A stretch of 64,000 nucleotides of DNA from Cytobacillus sp. NJ13 (GCA_030348385.1 JAUCFP010000006.1:2046001-2110000), one strand, 5' to 3'; counted from the first letter of the stretch, positions 42,918 through 54,324 are shown. Notes: generated by a model not told the origin, from the sequence alone. Made by a program: numbers and translations.

Positions 42918-42963
42918 AAAGCCAGAAGGAGGCCAAAATAATCGGCCTCTTTCTGGCTTTTAT
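42918..42963. terminator. Bidirectional terminator
   Basis: AAAGCCAGAAGGAGGCC / GGCCTCTTTCTGGCTTT, a 17-bp stem with one mismatch, between convergent genes. Confidence 0.85.
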
Positions 42964-44165
42964 GGTGTATAATCCACTTTTGGTGTATACGAATTACCCG
43001 CATTCCATAAAAGGAATTCATGAATTCCCTGTTCGTTCAGTGCCTTTATTTGAGCTTCAACCTCGGCTTTTCCATACTTCTTATAATTTCCGGCTCCTAA
43101 ATATGAAGCTGTAAAATCCTGCAGCCACGGTCTCGAAACAGGTGGACTATCCAACTCTTCCAACTTCTTATTCTCAAGTTTTGCATATTCAGAAACCAGC
43201 TTATAAGGATCCAGATCTGGTTTGGCAATTCCGAAATAGGAAGACCAGTGACTTGGATAAATCATAGAAGAAATTACATCTACCTGTTCTGAGATTTTAG
43301 AAAAATTTTGACCAATTCCCGGAGCTTCAGGAAGGGTAGCCGTGTAACCAAAGATATCAACCGAAACCTTTACTCCATATGGCTCAAGCTGCTTCCTTGC
43401 ATACTCAACAAAGTCTGTAACCGCGCTTACACGCTTCTGAACATTTTCAATCCTAAGATTTTCATATTCACCCATACTGTATTTCAAAGAGCTGTCACGG
43501 TGTTCAAATCCTTCAGGAAACCGGACATAATCAAATTGAATTTCCTGAAATCCCATTTTTGCAGCTTCAATTGCAATTCCCACATTGTAATCCCAAACTT
43601 CTTTTAAGAATGGATTTACAAATGATTCACCTCTGCCATTCTTCCATACTGTATTTCCTTCTTTATAAGACCATTCCGGCTTTTTATTTGCAAGGACAGA
43701 ATCTTTGAAAACAACTACCCGAGCAATCGGATAAATTTGCTTCTCTTCCATGACTTTCATAATTTTCTTTGTATCCTTTATGTAAGGTTTTCCAATTTCT
43801 TTATATGGTGAGCTGTCTTCGGGAATATAAGTAAGATTTCCCCAATCGTCCTTAATATCGATTACCATCGCATTCAAATCGGTATCTTCCATCAATTTCA
43901 CCAGGTTATTAAACTTTGCGCCGCCAGCAGAATGCCCGGTGACATATACCCCCCTTACAGCATCAGGATATTGAAAATGATAGCCGGAGTCAAATTGGAA
44001 TCTGCTTATTTTTTCTGGCAGTGCCTTCACAAGCGAAACATGTTCCCTTTGCGGATTTCGGCCTGGTTCCTGGTTATCCTGTTCTTTTGCCTCCCCCGGC
44101 TGGGCAGGAATGAATAGACCTGACACTAACATTAAGGCAGCAGCAAAATGTACTGACTTTTTCAA
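42960..44165 (-). CDS. Secreted putative glycoside hydrolase (DUF4015)
   Basis: A 401-residue exported protein. Signal peptide about 1-28 ends GEA-KEQ. The rest is the DUF4015 TIM-barrel glycoside hydrolase-like domain: RGVYVTGHSAGGAKFNNLVKL, NAMVIDIKDDWGNLTY, RVVVFKDSVLA, EIQFDYVRFPEG (acidic strand-end residues), VSVDIFGYTAT and HEFLLWNAGNSYTP. Cell-wall or exopolysaccharide hydrolysis is plausible; the substrate is unknown. The start is TTG 44165 with AAAGGGGG eight bases upstream; the longer reading from 44210 would disrupt the signal peptide. Confidence 0.88.
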   Translation of the reverse strand: MKKSVHFAAALMLVSGLFIPAQPGEAKEQDNQEPGRNPQREHVSLVKALPEKISRFQFDSGYHFQYPDAVRGVYVTGHSAGGAKFNNLVKLMEDTDLNAMVIDIKDDWGNLTYIPEDSSPYKEIGKPYIKDTKKIMKVMEEKQIYPIARVVVFKDSVLANKKPEWSYKEGNTVWKNGRGESFVNPFLKEVWDYNVGIAIEAAKMGFQEIQFDYVRFPEGFEHRDSSLKYSMGEYENLRIENVQKRVSAVTDFVEYARKQLEPYGVKVSVDIFGYTATLPEAPGIGQNFSKISEQVDVISSMIYPSHWSSYFGIAKPDLDPYKLVSEYAKLENKKLEELDSPPVSRPWLQDFTASYLGAGNYKKYGKAEVEAQIKALNEQGIHEFLLWNAGNSYTPKVDYTP

Positions 44166-44531
44166 ATGTGATGCCCCCTTTATTGAAGTTCTGCTTGTTG
44201 TTACCTCCATTATAAAATTATTTCAATGAATTAAGAACTATCTATATACTAAATTATCTTTATAAGTGTTCTTTAAACCAATAATAATAAAAAAATATTA
44301 AAATGCTGTTTAATTAAGCAAATTGACGGAAAAATATAAATAATCGAAAATTATAATAGTAATGTTCTAGAAAATGTTGTATTATATACTAAAGCTTGCG
44401 TTAGCGAATAAACGTGTTAAAGAGATATTTCTACTCTCTACATATATAACTGAGCATTTTACATCTTGGTAACTCCTTTTTGTATAAAAGGATTAACATA
44501 AGTTTAGCAAACACTTACTTTTCCAGGATGT
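44166..44531. other. Intergenic region upstream of DUF4015 gene
   Basis: About 365 bases, very AT-rich; holds the promoter of the DUF4015 gene. A small hairpin TCCTTTT/AAAAGGA lies near 44477-44493. No gene recognised. Confidence 0.3.
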
Positions 44532-44562
44532 AAAAAACGATCTCAGTTGAGATCGTTTTTTG
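44532..44562 (-). terminator. Terminator of the opp operon
   Basis: AAAAACGATCTCA / TGAGATCGTTTTT perfect 13-bp stem, minimal loop. Confidence 0.85.
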
Positions 44563-45498
44563 TTATTTGGCATATTTGGCTTTTAATTCGTTATACTCTT
44601 TTTCAGAACAGTAAACAAAATGTCCCGGAGTAATTTCACGCATTTCCAGCTTTTCATTGTCAGCATAATTGTGAACTGCTGGATCATAGGATTTTCTTCT
44701 GCGGGAACGTTCCGTTTCCGGATCCGGAAGCGGAATAGCTGACAGCAGTGATTGAGTGTAAGGGTGCATTGGGTTTGTATATAAATCTTCTGCTGGCGCA
44801 AGCTCTACCAGTTTACCGAAATACATTACACCAATACGATCGCTGATGTACTTAACCATTGATAAGTCATGAGCGATAAACAGGTATGTCAATCCTTTTT
44901 CACGCTGCAGTTTTTTCATAAGGTTTACTACCTGAGCCTGGATGGAAACGTCCAATGCAGAAATTGGCTCATCGGCAATAATGAATTCAGGGTCAACCGC
45001 AAGCGCGCGGGCAATCCCGATACGCTGTCTCTGTCCGCCTGAGAATTCATGAGGGTAACGGTTAGCATGCTCTTTGTTCAAACCGACTGTTTCCAAAAGC
45101 TCATAAACCCTCTCCATACGTTCCTTTTTGCTCTTTGCCAAACCGTGGATATCGATGCCTTCAGCAATAATATCGGCAACTGTCATGCGCGGATTTAAGG
45201 AAGCATAAGGATCCTGGAAAATCATTTGCATTTTCCGGTTAAACTTTTTTAGTTCTTTTGCAGACTTTTTGCCGTGAACATCTTCACCTTCAAAAAGAAC
45301 TTGACCATCTGTTGCATCGTATAATCTGATAATGGTTCGTCCAGTAGTTGATTTACCGCAGCCAGACTCACCTACAAGTCCAAGGGTCTCTCCCTTAAAA
45401 ATATCAAAAGTAATCCCATCAACTGCTTTTACCATATTTGGACGGCCTACATTAAAATGCTGTTTTAAATTTTTAATTTCGAGCAATTTTTCTGCCAT
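44563..45498 (-). CDS. oppF: Oligopeptide ABC transporter ATPase OppF
   Basis: A 311-residue ABC ATPase: Walker [18 protein letters not shown]-loop IFQDPYASLNPRM, signature FSGGQRQRIGIARAL, Walker B FIIADEPISALDVS, switch His in FIAHDLSMV. Last gene of oppABCDF; pairs with OppD to power peptide uptake. Its C-terminal tail lacks the four-cysteine motif seen in AppF/AppD. It starts two bases after oppD ends. Confidence 0.95.
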   Translation of the reverse strand: MAEKLLEIKNLKQHFNVGRPNMVKAVDGITFDIFKGETLGLVGESGCGKSTTGRTIIRLYDATDGQVLFEGEDVHGKKSAKELKKFNRKMQMIFQDPYASLNPRMTVADIIAEGIDIHGLAKSKKERMERVYELLETVGLNKEHANRYPHEFSGGQRQRIGIARALAVDPEFIIADEPISALDVSIQAQVVNLMKKLQREKGLTYLFIAHDLSMVKYISDRIGVMYFGKLVELAPAEDLYTNPMHPYTQSLLSAIPLPDPETERSRRRKSYDPAVHNYADNEKLEMREITPGHFVYCSEKEYNELKAKYAK

Positions 45499-45500
45499 TT

Positions 45501-46568
45501 TTATTTTCCCTCCTTCACTAATACAGGCTTTTCAAATGTGGAGGATAAATGGCGCATACGTCTTTTTACTGCTTCCGGCGGCTCAACCTTGGGAGCATCC
45601 GGGTGCAGAAGCCATGTTTTTGCAAAATGTGTTTCTGAAATTTGGAACATCGGCGGCTCTTCTTCAAAGTCAATTGCAAGTGCATATTGATTTCTGGCTG
45701 CAAATGCGTCTCCCTTTGGAGGATTCGTCAGATCTGGAGGAGTTCCAGGTATTGCCGCTAATTCAGCTTTATCATCATTTTCTAAGCTTGGCATTGATGC
45801 AAGCAATCCCCATGTATAAGGATGACGCGGGTCATAGAAAATTTCATCCACAGTGCCCATTTCAACAATCTGGCCAGCATACATTACAGCTACACGGTCC
45901 GCGACATTTGCAACAACACCCAGATCGTGCGTGATAAAGATAATAGATGTATCCATTTTATTTTGAAGATCTTTCATAAGCTCCAGGATTTGCGCCTGAA
46001 TAGTAACATCAAGAGCTGTTGTCGGCTCATCAGCAATAAGCAGCTTTGGATTGGCTGCAAGAGCAATCGCAATCATTGCACGCTGTCTCATACCGCCAGA
46101 GAATTCATGAGGATATTGATTAACTCTTTTCTCAGGCATTGGAATACCAACAAGTCTCAGCAATTCAATTGCTCTGTTTTTGGCATCAGTCTTCGTCATA
46201 TTTTGATGTTTAATCAAAACTTCCATTATCTGATTTCCAATTCTCATCGTTGGATTCAAAGACGTCATTGGATCTTGGAAAATCATACTGATTTCTTTAC
46301 CGCGAATTTTTTCCATTTGTTTTTCTGTTTTAGGTACAATGTCTTCACCATTCAACAGGATTTGCCCGCCTGAAATTCGGCCTGGCGGCATAGGTATTAA
46401 CTTCATAATAGACTGGGAAGTAACACTTTTGCCTGACCCTGATTCACCAACAATCGCAAGAGTCTCTCCCTTATGAAGGTCAAAGCTGACTCCCCGGACT
46501 GCTTTTACTGTACCTCCATATGTTTGGAATGAGACTTCTAAATTTTTTACTTCAAGTAATTTTTCCAT
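45501..46568 (-). CDS. oppD: Oligopeptide ABC transporter ATPase OppD
   Basis: A 355-residue ABC ATPase: Walker [70 protein letters not shown]. The C-terminal extension (GTPPDLTNPPKGDAFAARNQ, HPDAPKVEPPEAVKRRM) is typical of the Bacillus OppD and lacks the Cys cluster. ATG 46568 with AGGAGTGAG upstream. Confidence 0.96.
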   Translation of the reverse strand: MEKLLEVKNLEVSFQTYGGTVKAVRGVSFDLHKGETLAIVGESGSGKSVTSQSIMKLIPMPPGRISGGQILLNGEDIVPKTEKQMEKIRGKEISMIFQDPMTSLNPTMRIGNQIMEVLIKHQNMTKTDAKNRAIELLRLVGIPMPEKRVNQYPHEFSGGMRQRAMIAIALAANPKLLIADEPTTALDVTIQAQILELMKDLQNKMDTSIIFITHDLGVVANVADRVAVMYAGQIVEMGTVDEIFYDPRHPYTWGLLASMPSLENDDKAELAAIPGTPPDLTNPPKGDAFAARNQYALAIDFEEEPPMFQISETHFAKTWLLHPDAPKVEPPEAVKRRMRHLSSTFEKPVLVKEGK

Positions 46569-46580
46569 GTTCTCACTCCT

Positions 46581-47495
46581 TTATTTACGCATCCTTGGAT
46601 CTAGAGCATCACGCAAGCCATCGCCAACTACGTTAAAAGCAAAAATCGTTAAACAGATAAACGTAGCAGGGAAGAATAAGCGCCATGGGTAGTAACGCAT
46701 AGCCGGCAATCCATCATTTGCCATTGTTCCCCAGCTCGCTATCGGCGGTGTTAATCCAAGGCCAATAAAGCTTAAGAATGCTTCAGTAAAAATGGCAGAA
46801 GGGATCGTTAGCGTCATTGTGACTAGAATTGGTCCCATTGAATTTGGAATTAAGTGTTTGCCCATAATTCTGCTTGTATTTGCACCAAGCGTTTTGGCTG
46901 CCAGGACATATTCCTGACTTTTAAGAGATAGCACCTGACCGCGGACAATACGGGACATATTAATCCATCCTGTAATAGACATTGCTATGATCATAGTAGA
47001 CAATCCCTGTCCAAGCACAACCATTAACAAGATTACTAATAATAAATAAGGTACACCATATAAAATATCGGCAAAGCGCATCATACCTTCGTCTGTGCGT
47101 CCGCCCTTATAACCGGCAATACCGCCCCAAAGTACACCAATAATCAAATCAATTACAGCTGCTGCAACTCCAATAAAGATGGAAATTCGTGCACCTTCCC
47201 AAGTACGGGCAAATACATCACGTCCAAGATCATCTGTACCAAACCAATGTTCAGAAGAAGGCGGCTGGTTTTTGTTGCTAAGATCATTTGATGCATAGTC
47301 ATATGGAGTCATATATGGTCCAAAGATTGCCATGAAGATAAGCAGTCCTAATAATACTAATCCAAACACGGCAAGCTTGTTTTTTCGGAATCGAATAAAT
47401 ACATCTTTCCAAAAAGAAAGACTAGGCTTTGAAATTTTTTCTGCTTCACCAAGCTGTGTTCCAACTAACTTGAACTTATCTTTCGAAATCTGCAT
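46581..47495 (-). CDS. oppC: Oligopeptide ABC transporter permease OppC
   Basis: A 304-residue inner-membrane permease: a long cytoplasmic head, about six membrane helices and the EAA loop region EYVLAAKTLGANTSRIMGKHL with IPNSMGPILVT. DDLGRDVFART follows the first helix, as in OppC/DppC. It forms the channel with OppB and lies three bases from it. Confidence 0.95.
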   Translation of the reverse strand: MQISKDKFKLVGTQLGEAEKISKPSLSFWKDVFIRFRKNKLAVFGLVLLGLLIFMAIFGPYMTPYDYASNDLSNKNQPPSSEHWFGTDDLGRDVFARTWEGARISIFIGVAAAVIDLIIGVLWGGIAGYKGGRTDEGMMRFADILYGVPYLLLVILLMVVLGQGLSTMIIAMSITGWINMSRIVRGQVLSLKSQEYVLAAKTLGANTSRIMGKHLIPNSMGPILVTMTLTIPSAIFTEAFLSFIGLGLTPPIASWGTMANDGLPAMRYYPWRLFFPATFICLTIFAFNVVGDGLRDALDPRMRK

Positions 47496-47497
47496 AA

Positions 47498-48433
47498 TTA
47501 CTCTCCTTTCTTCCCGCCAGCAAGTTTGATGCGTGGGTCGATGATTCCGTATGCAATGTCAACAAGGAGAATAGATACAAGCAACAGAATACTGTAGAAA
47601 ACTGTTACACCCATAATTACCGTATAGTCACGATTGTTGATACTTGTTACAAAGTGTGCACCAAGTCCAGGAATACCGAAGATTCTTTCAATAACGAAAC
47701 TTCCTGTTAAAATACCTGCAGTTAATGGTCCCATATAAGTTACAACAGGTAAAAGGGCATTACGGATCGTATGTTTTACTGTAATTACTCCCCTGCTTAA
47801 ACCTTTTGATTTAGCAGTCTTAATATAATCATTCGCCAGAACTTCAAGCATGCTCGAACGAGTTAACCGGGCTATAAATGCCATCGGTGTCGAAGCCAGT
47901 GCAACGGCTGGAAGAACGGTGTGCATAAATGATTCCCATCGTGCAACAGGGAAAATCCCCATTTTTATTGCCAGGAAATATTGCAGGAATGATGCCATGA
48001 TAAAGGAAGGTACAGAGATACCTAAGACAGCTACAATCATCGCTGTGTAATCCGGCCATCTATTATGTTTTAATGCCGCAATGATTCCTAAGAGAACTCC
48101 TACTGCAACGGCGATAAAAATGGCTTCCATTCCGAGAAGAAATGAAACAGGAAAACCTTCATTAATCAAGTCGTTTACAGTTTGGCTTTTATATTTAAAT
48201 GATGGTCCAAAATCCCAGTTGACAATTCGAACCAGATACTCCCAATACTGTGCATACCATGGCTTGTCCAGCCCAAAGTGAGCATTCAGGTTTGCTTCAA
48301 TTTCGGGAGGAAGTTTTTTCTCAGATGCAAAAGGGTTTCCGGGTGCAATGCGCATGAAGAAAAACGTTGCTGTAACAATCATCCAAAGAGACAGAAGCAT
48401 GTACACCAAGCGTTTCCCAATATATTTCGCCAT
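47498..48433 (-). CDS. oppB: Oligopeptide ABC transporter permease OppB
   Basis: A 311-residue permease with the OppB start [20 protein letters not shown], six membrane helices and the EAA loop [24 protein letters not shown] 48433 is chosen because GGAGGTG lies seven bases upstream; a TTG two codons earlier would be too close. A strong hairpin separates it from oppA. Confidence 0.95.
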   Translation of the reverse strand: MAKYIGKRLVYMLLSLWMIVTATFFFMRIAPGNPFASEKKLPPEIEANLNAHFGLDKPWYAQYWEYLVRIVNWDFGPSFKYKSQTVNDLINEGFPVSFLLGMEAIFIAVAVGVLLGIIAALKHNRWPDYTAMIVAVLGISVPSFIMASFLQYFLAIKMGIFPVARWESFMHTVLPAVALASTPMAFIARLTRSSMLEVLANDYIKTAKSKGLSRGVITVKHTIRNALLPVVTYMGPLTAGILTGSFVIERIFGIPGLGAHFVTSINNRDYTVIMGVTVFYSILLLVSILLVDIAYGIIDPRIKLAGGKKGE

Positions 48434-48476
48434 TGTCAAACACCTCCAATTTATTGCAATGCCTTAATCAGAAACG

Positions 48477-48509
48477 AAGGTATATGGGATTGAGCATCCC
48501 ATATACCTT
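48477..48509 (-). promoter_or_regulatory. Intra-operon hairpin between oppA and oppB
   Basis: AAGGTATATGGGAT / ATCCCATATACCTT, a perfect 14-bp stem with a 5-base loop and no U run after it. It would protect the oppA 3' end or attenuate transcription, giving more binding protein than permease. Confidence 0.7.
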
Positions 48510-48527
48510 TCGTAAGTTTAGCTATGT

Positions 48528-50174
48528 TTATTCGAAGTGTGCCCACTTATACTGGACATCACCCAGGCCGGATACTGCAACATCTTTAAGGTTCTCAGCC
48601 TGTACCCAGTTATTAGTATAGAAATAGATTGGAGCTACTGGCATATCTTCCATGAAGATTGCTTCAGCATCCTTCAATAACTGCTGGCGAGCTTCAGGGT
48701 CAGTTTCTGTTGCAGATTTAGCAAGCAGATCCTGGAACTCTTTGCTTTCCCATCCAGTATTGTTGTTACCGCCATCAGCGTCACGGTACATTTCTAAGAA
48801 GTTGATTGCATCGTTAAAGTCACCCAACCAGCCCAAACGAGCTACTTGGTAATCCATTTGGTCTAATTTATCAAGATATACATTCCACTCTGAGTTATCT
48901 AGAGTTACTTCAACACCAAGATTCTGCTTCCACATATCCTGAACTGCCTGGGCAATCTTTTGATGTGCTTCAGAAGTGTTGTAAGAAAGATTTACAGCTG
49001 GAAGTTCAGAAGCATCTTTCAATCCAAGCTCTTCTAAACCTTTTTGTAAGTATTCCTTAGCTTTTTCTACATCATTGTCAGGGAAATAACCCTTTTCGTT
49101 TTCTTCAAACATTGATGGAGGGACAATCGCCATTGCTGGAAGCTGTTCACCCTGAAGGATGTTGTCAATTAGCTCCTGACGGTTGATGGCATGTGCAAAT
49201 GCTTTACGGATATTAACGTTATTAAATGGTTCTACAGTTGTATTAAACTTGTAATTGTAAATACCTGCGATTGGCTGTGTCACTAAGCGGCCTTCGTCTT
49301 TAAGAGCCTGCATAGCGTCAGTTGGAAGGGCACCTGTTGGAGCTCCAGCCCAATCCAATTCGCCATTGTCAAACATAGATAATTCAGTGTTAGGATCATT
49401 GATCATAACCATTTCAATGCTGTCAAGCTTAACTGTTTCAGCATCCCAGTATGTTTTGCTCTTTTCAAGAACAATTTTGTCACTGTGAGACCATTCAACC
49501 ATATGGAAAGGTCCGTTAGTTGTAAAGTTTTCACCAGCATCAGTTGCCCATTCTGGGTTAGCTTCAGCGATTTTGCTGTTAACCGGTAAATAAGTATAGA
49601 AAGCTGTTAATTCTTCGAAGTAAGGAGTAGGGTTTACTAATTTTACTTCTAAAGTTTTGTCATCGATAGCTTTAACGCCAACAGCATCCTTTTCACCTGT
49701 GCCTGTGTTGAAAGCTTCAGCGCCTTCAATGTAGTAAAGCTGGTATGCATATGTTGAATTGTTAGCAGGATCCAATGCCCACTTCCAAGCATATTCAAAG
49801 TCTTTGGCTGTTACTGGGTCTTCATTTGACCATTTAGCATCGCGAATTGTGAATGTATAAGTTTTTCCGTCTTCTGATACTTTAATGTCTTCTGCCATTG
49901 CATTTTCAGGCTTACCATCTTGATTGATGCGAGTAAGACCTTCCAACACGTTACGAAGTACAGTTCCAGAAGTTGAATCCTGTGCTAGACCTGGGTTTAA
50001 AGATGGTGGTTCAGTGTTGATATTTACTCTTAATTCCTGCGGTACATCAGACTTTCCGCCGTCGTCGCCGCCTTTGTCGCCGCCATCAGCATTGTCTCCG
50101 CCGCCGCTGCACGCAGCAAGGAACATGCTTAGCACTAGCAGCATGCTAAAAAAGATCGATAATCTTTTGTTCAC
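48528..50174 (-). CDS. oppA: Oligopeptide-binding lipoprotein OppA
   Basis: A 548-residue SBP family 5 protein. Lipobox LAAC near residue 22, then a Gly/Asp linker. Family blocks: LRVNINTEPPSLNPGLAQDS, NVLEGLTRI, FTIRDAKWSNEDPVTAKDFEYAWKWALDP, FTTNGPFHMVEWSHSD, NIRKAFAHAINRQELI and VARLGWLGDFNDA. It captures oligopeptides outside the cell, including signalling peptides in Bacillus. The start is GTG 50174 with AGGGGGTT upstream. Confidence 0.96.
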   Translation of the reverse strand: MNKRLSIFFSMLLVLSMFLAACSGGGDNADGGDKGGDDGGKSDVPQELRVNINTEPPSLNPGLAQDSTSGTVLRNVLEGLTRINQDGKPENAMAEDIKVSEDGKTYTFTIRDAKWSNEDPVTAKDFEYAWKWALDPANNSTYAYQLYYIEGAEAFNTGTGEKDAVGVKAIDDKTLEVKLVNPTPYFEELTAFYTYLPVNSKIAEANPEWATDAGENFTTNGPFHMVEWSHSDKIVLEKSKTYWDAETVKLDSIEMVMINDPNTELSMFDNGELDWAGAPTGALPTDAMQALKDEGRLVTQPIAGIYNYKFNTTVEPFNNVNIRKAFAHAINRQELIDNILQGEQLPAMAIVPPSMFEENEKGYFPDNDVEKAKEYLQKGLEELGLKDASELPAVNLSYNTSEAHQKIAQAVQDMWKQNLGVEVTLDNSEWNVYLDKLDQMDYQVARLGWLGDFNDAINFLEMYRDADGGNNNTGWESKEFQDLLAKSATETDPEARQQLLKDAEAIFMEDMPVAPIYFYTNNWVQAENLKDVAVSGLGDVQYKWAHFE

Positions 50175-50797
50175 GGTATTAACCCCCTATTTAATTTCCT
50201 CAAACAATATCCTTACGCTTGCATTTCACAAAAACACAACTGTGCGCCCCAGATATATTGCTCAAATAGTCTGTTAATTAAATTTAAAAAATTTGCAGAC
50301 TATTTAGAAGGCAACAAAAAAAGCAAGTTTATATTCTCTTAAAGATAGATTATCCCTATATTCTGATAATTCAGATTAAAAGAAGTAATCTATAAGATGT
50401 AAGCTATAAACTTACTCAATATGCACCATACTCTCACTATCTGGAGTGATATAGTTTTGTTTTAAATGTAACAAAATCGTAAAGATTATGTTTGTTACGT
50501 TTATTATAAATAGTTTAAAAACTTATTGCAAGTGGCTTTTTGTACATGCAATCCAATCGAGTATGACATTTTTCGTCAAAAAGTCTTATAAATTAAGATT
50601 TTTAAGATTTTAAAAAAATTTTTCTTTTTATGTTTTTTTGCTATTTTAATAGGAATTATCACCCATATATTGTCAAATACAGCCTTGAAATAGAGGCTAT
50701 CGATACTTTCATTTTTCGCTTTATTAACTTGATTTTTGTATCCGTATAGTTTAACTTATTATATAATATAAATAAAAATTAATTATCTAGTCGGCAA
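50175..50797. other. Divergent gap, oppA promoter side
   Basis: About 620 bases of AT-rich sequence before the trpS leader. It must hold the oppA promoter; I see no firm operator. TATAAT at 50762-50767 is a likely -10 for the T-box transcript, but no -35 is at standard distance. Confidence 0.35.
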
Positions 50798-51032
50798 TGA
50801 AAAAAGAGTAGTACATTTACTGAGGGTTTAACAGAGAGTCTGTGGAAGGTGCAAACAGGCAGCCCGGTAAATCGAATGGACTTTTGAGCTTCTGAATTTT
50901 CAGGCGTTTCCCTGCGTTATCGGGGACCTATGCATTATTCTGCATAGGGCAGAGTGACTCAGTATTTGAGTAATTAGGGTGGCAACGCGGACCATTCGTC
51001 CCTATTTTATAGGGATGAATGGTTCTTTTTTA
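50798..51032 (+). promoter_or_regulatory. T-box leader of trpS (tryptophan)
   Basis: The leader shows GAGTAGTACA near its 5' end, a stem I with the specifier TGG at 50877-50879 in GAATGGAC, and the T-box sequence TAGGGTGGCAACGCGG at 50975-50990. A terminator stem (ACCATTCGTCCCTA / TAGGGATGAATGGT) with a T run lies at 50991-51032. UGG is the Trp codon, matching the downstream gene. Uncharged tRNA-Trp would favour read-through. Confidence 0.93.
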
Positions 51033-51104
51033 TGCTTTTTTATGCTTAGAGCATAAAAATTTATCCTCACCGCCTGTCAATTCATGATCTTTTAAGCCGA
51101 TTAA

Positions 51105-52104
<1,000 letters not shown>

Positions 52105-52106
<2 letters not shown>

Positions 52107-52131
52107 AAAACAGCCTTTTGGCTGTTTTTTG
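52105..52131. terminator. Terminator, trpS / yjbA
   Basis: AAAAACAGCC / GGCTGTTTTT stem with loop TTTT, symmetrical enough to serve both convergent genes. Confidence 0.85.
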
Positions 52132-52138
52132 TTTTTCT

Positions 52139-52885
52139 CTAATTCACTTTCGGACCATGCTCCATTTCCCACAACTTCTCAAAAAACGGCTGTCCCTTTA
52201 TTAAATTTTCACAAAACTTTTCGTGTTTACCTGACCAGCCGTACTTACTTTCATCGTAAAGTTCATACCATGCCTCTTCGAAATTCATTGACTGTATTTT
52301 CGAGTAGCGTTCCGGGCTCCACTCCGTATACCAATAACGGATCTCAGCATCATTTTTGGAGGAGTGAAGCTGATCCAGCGCCATAAACAGCAGCTGCTTA
52401 AGCTGTCTTTCTTTTCTCGTCAGGCCTGCCATCAAATCCGGAGATGGTGAAAGGATATGAAATTCCTTTAATGCTGTTTGATCATTAAATGAGTAGTTTG
52501 CCGTTTCCTGATTTTCAAGCATTTCATATGCCAGCTGCTCCTGCCGCGGGATAAGTCTGCTTTTCCTGATAGGGATATTGTAGCCGATTGTATCGACTGC
52601 CAATATGCCTGTCCCATCTGAAACAACAAAACAATACTCCAATTGAATGCGTTCATGATTTTTCCTTAAGTAAGCTTTTTGATAAATATCGTCTAGCAGT
52701 TGTTGTGGCAGCTCAGAAAGATCATTTTCAATATAATTAAAAAGAACCGGGTCAATCTTCAGCAGCGGAACCTGATCAAGCAGTTCTACGCCATCATCCT
52801 TTCTCCATTCATGAAAATGGCATACATTGTATCCATTCTCTTCTCCTTCAAACCAATTCACCCAAACATCATGAAGATACAACAT
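52139..52885 (-). CDS. yjbA: DUF3603 family protein YjbA
   Basis: A 248-residue soluble protein of unknown function with YjbA blocks: [33 protein letters not shown] start ([20 protein letters not shown]), [36 protein letters not shown] and [19 protein letters not shown]. Located beside trpS as in B. subtilis. The function is not known. Confidence 0.9.
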   Translation of the reverse strand: MLYLHDVWVNWFEGEENGYNVCHFHEWRKDDGVELLDQVPLLKIDPVLFNYIENDLSELPQQLLDDIYQKAYLRKNHERIQLEYCFVVSDGTGILAVDTIGYNIPIRKSRLIPRQEQLAYEMLENQETANYSFNDQTALKEFHILSPSPDLMAGLTRKERQLKQLLFMALDQLHSSKNDAEIRYWYTEWSPERYSKIQSMNFEEAWYELYDESKYGWSGKHEKFCENLIKGQPFFEKLWEMEHGPKVN

Positions 52886-53021
52886 TTTTCAACCCCCACT
52901 TCAACAAACTATTTGTCACTCAGTATGGGCAGTAGGCAGTAAATTTATTCCTATATTGCACTCTCAATCCATTTTTTGTAATAAACTTTGAAATGACATT
53001 GCTGAAATAAATACCTTCCCT

Positions 53022-53237
53022 TTATTCATTCACACTTGAATAGGGAAAATAAATGCTTAGAGTAATAATAATGATTCCGATCGGAAGCAAATAACATTCT
53101 GGACGCGAGATAATAAAATTGAAATATTCTTTAAAGGTATGTCCAGTTGTAAGCAAATTTAAATACCCTATAACACTGACTCCTCCTGAAACAGAAATCC
53201 CAAACCCAGTTAAAAGCCAAAATACCCTAAATAACAT
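53022..53237 (-). CDS. Small membrane protein, about 71 residues
   Basis: Two hydrophobic segments (FRVFWLLTGFGISVSGGVSV, then CYLLPIGIIIITLSIYF) joined by a polar loop with GHTFKEYFNFIISRPE. The pattern looks like a conserved Bacillus small membrane protein between yjbA and the app operon. The start is uncertain: ATG 53237 has only a weak site; TTG 53264 has none. Function unknown. Confidence 0.6.
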   Translation of the reverse strand: MLFRVFWLLTGFGISVSGGVSVIGYLNLLTTGHTFKEYFNFIISRPECYLLPIGIIIITLSIYFPYSSVNE

Positions 53238-53360
53238 GTTCTTTACTATATGCGTGAGTCCCAAAAGGTTTTAATGCTGCCATAAACTCACTCCCAGTCT
53301 TTTTTACATGTATATGAAGGAATTTGTTCAGATATGTACAAGCTATTTGCCTGAAAACAA

Positions 53361-53390
53361 CAAAAAAACGCCTGATATAGGCGTTTCTTT
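53361..53390 (-). terminator. Terminator of the app operon
   Basis: AAACGCCT / AGGCGTTT stem, 5-base loop, then seven U on the minus strand. Confidence 0.85.
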
Positions 53391-53391
53391 G

Positions 53392-54312
53392 CTATCTGTT
53401 GGATTTAGGATTGAAGGCATCTTTTAAGCCTTCCCCAATGAAGTTGATTGAAAGGATTGTAAATGTTAAAACCGCAGCTGGCGGAATCCATATCCACCAC
53501 TTACTGGTTAAAACATCCGGACTTCTTGCTTCCTGAAGCATATTCCCCCAGGTAGGAATGTTGATCGGAACACCGAATCCCAAGAAGCTTAGGCCTGTCT
53601 CAGCTACAATCATCGCTGCCAGTGTAATGGTCGCCTGAACGATAATGGTTGACATTACGTTCGGCAGCAAGTGTTTAAAAATGGTCTTTGGTGCAGAGCA
53701 TCCGATGGAAACCGCACTCATAATATATTCATTTTCCTTCTCAGCCATGACCTTGCTTCGCACAAGACGGGCAGTTCCTGTCCAGCTTAGTACACTTATT
53801 ACGAATATAAGGGTTCCTGTACTTGATTCGATAAAAATTGATTTTAATACGATAACAAATAGCAGGAATGGGAAGTTCATCATAAAGTCTGTGAATCTCA
53901 TTAGGGCATTATCGACCCAGCCGCCAAAATACCCCGCAGTAGCACCAACAAGAGTACCAATAGTAATAACAGCTAGCGTGATAGAGAATGCAAGCAAGAG
54001 TGAAGTCTTACCGCCGTGCAGAGTTCTGGCAAAAACGTCTCTGCCTGACTTGTCAGTGCCAAAGTAGTGTTCAGCAGATGGTTCTTTGCTCATCTGTGTT
54101 AAATTGATCTTAGCTGTCTCCTCAACCGGCATAGTTAGCGGCTCAGCCAATATGGACATTGCACAGACCAGCAGCAGAAAGACCAGACTGATCATTGCTA
54201 CTTTATTGCGCAAAAACTTACGGCGGGCGAGAGCCCATGGTGATTGACTCTTCGGAGGTTTAACAGGTTCTGCTAAACCAGGCGAAGTTTGCTGTGATAT
54301 TGATGGTTCCAT
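53392..54312 (-). CDS. appC: Peptide ABC transporter permease AppC
   Basis: A 306-residue DppC/OppC-type permease: cytoplasmic head with SPWALARRKFLRNKVAM, GTDKSGRDVFARTLHGGKTS, about six helices and the EAA loop EYIMSAVSIGCSAPKTIFKHLL. Last gene of the app operon. Starts 12 bases after appB. Confidence 0.94.
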   Translation of the reverse strand: MEPSISQQTSPGLAEPVKPPKSQSPWALARRKFLRNKVAMISLVFLLLVCAMSILAEPLTMPVEETAKINLTQMSKEPSAEHYFGTDKSGRDVFARTLHGGKTSLLLAFSITLAVITIGTLVGATAGYFGGWVDNALMRFTDFMMNFPFLLFVIVLKSIFIESSTGTLIFVISVLSWTGTARLVRSKVMAEKENEYIMSAVSIGCSAPKTIFKHLLPNVMSTIIVQATITLAAMIVAETGLSFLGFGVPINIPTWGNMLQEARSPDVLTSKWWIWIPPAAVLTFTILSINFIGEGLKDAFNPKSNR

Positions 54313-54324
54313 ACTCTCACCTAC

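Noticed and set aside
42960..44165. Possible link of the DUF4015 hydrolase to the opp operon
   Set aside because: The opp operon lies upstream on the same strand, but a strong terminator and a gap of about 365 bases separate them.
45332..46373. Long plus-strand frames of 200 and 183 residues
   Set aside because: Antisense to the oppF and oppD ATPase genes; no start signals.
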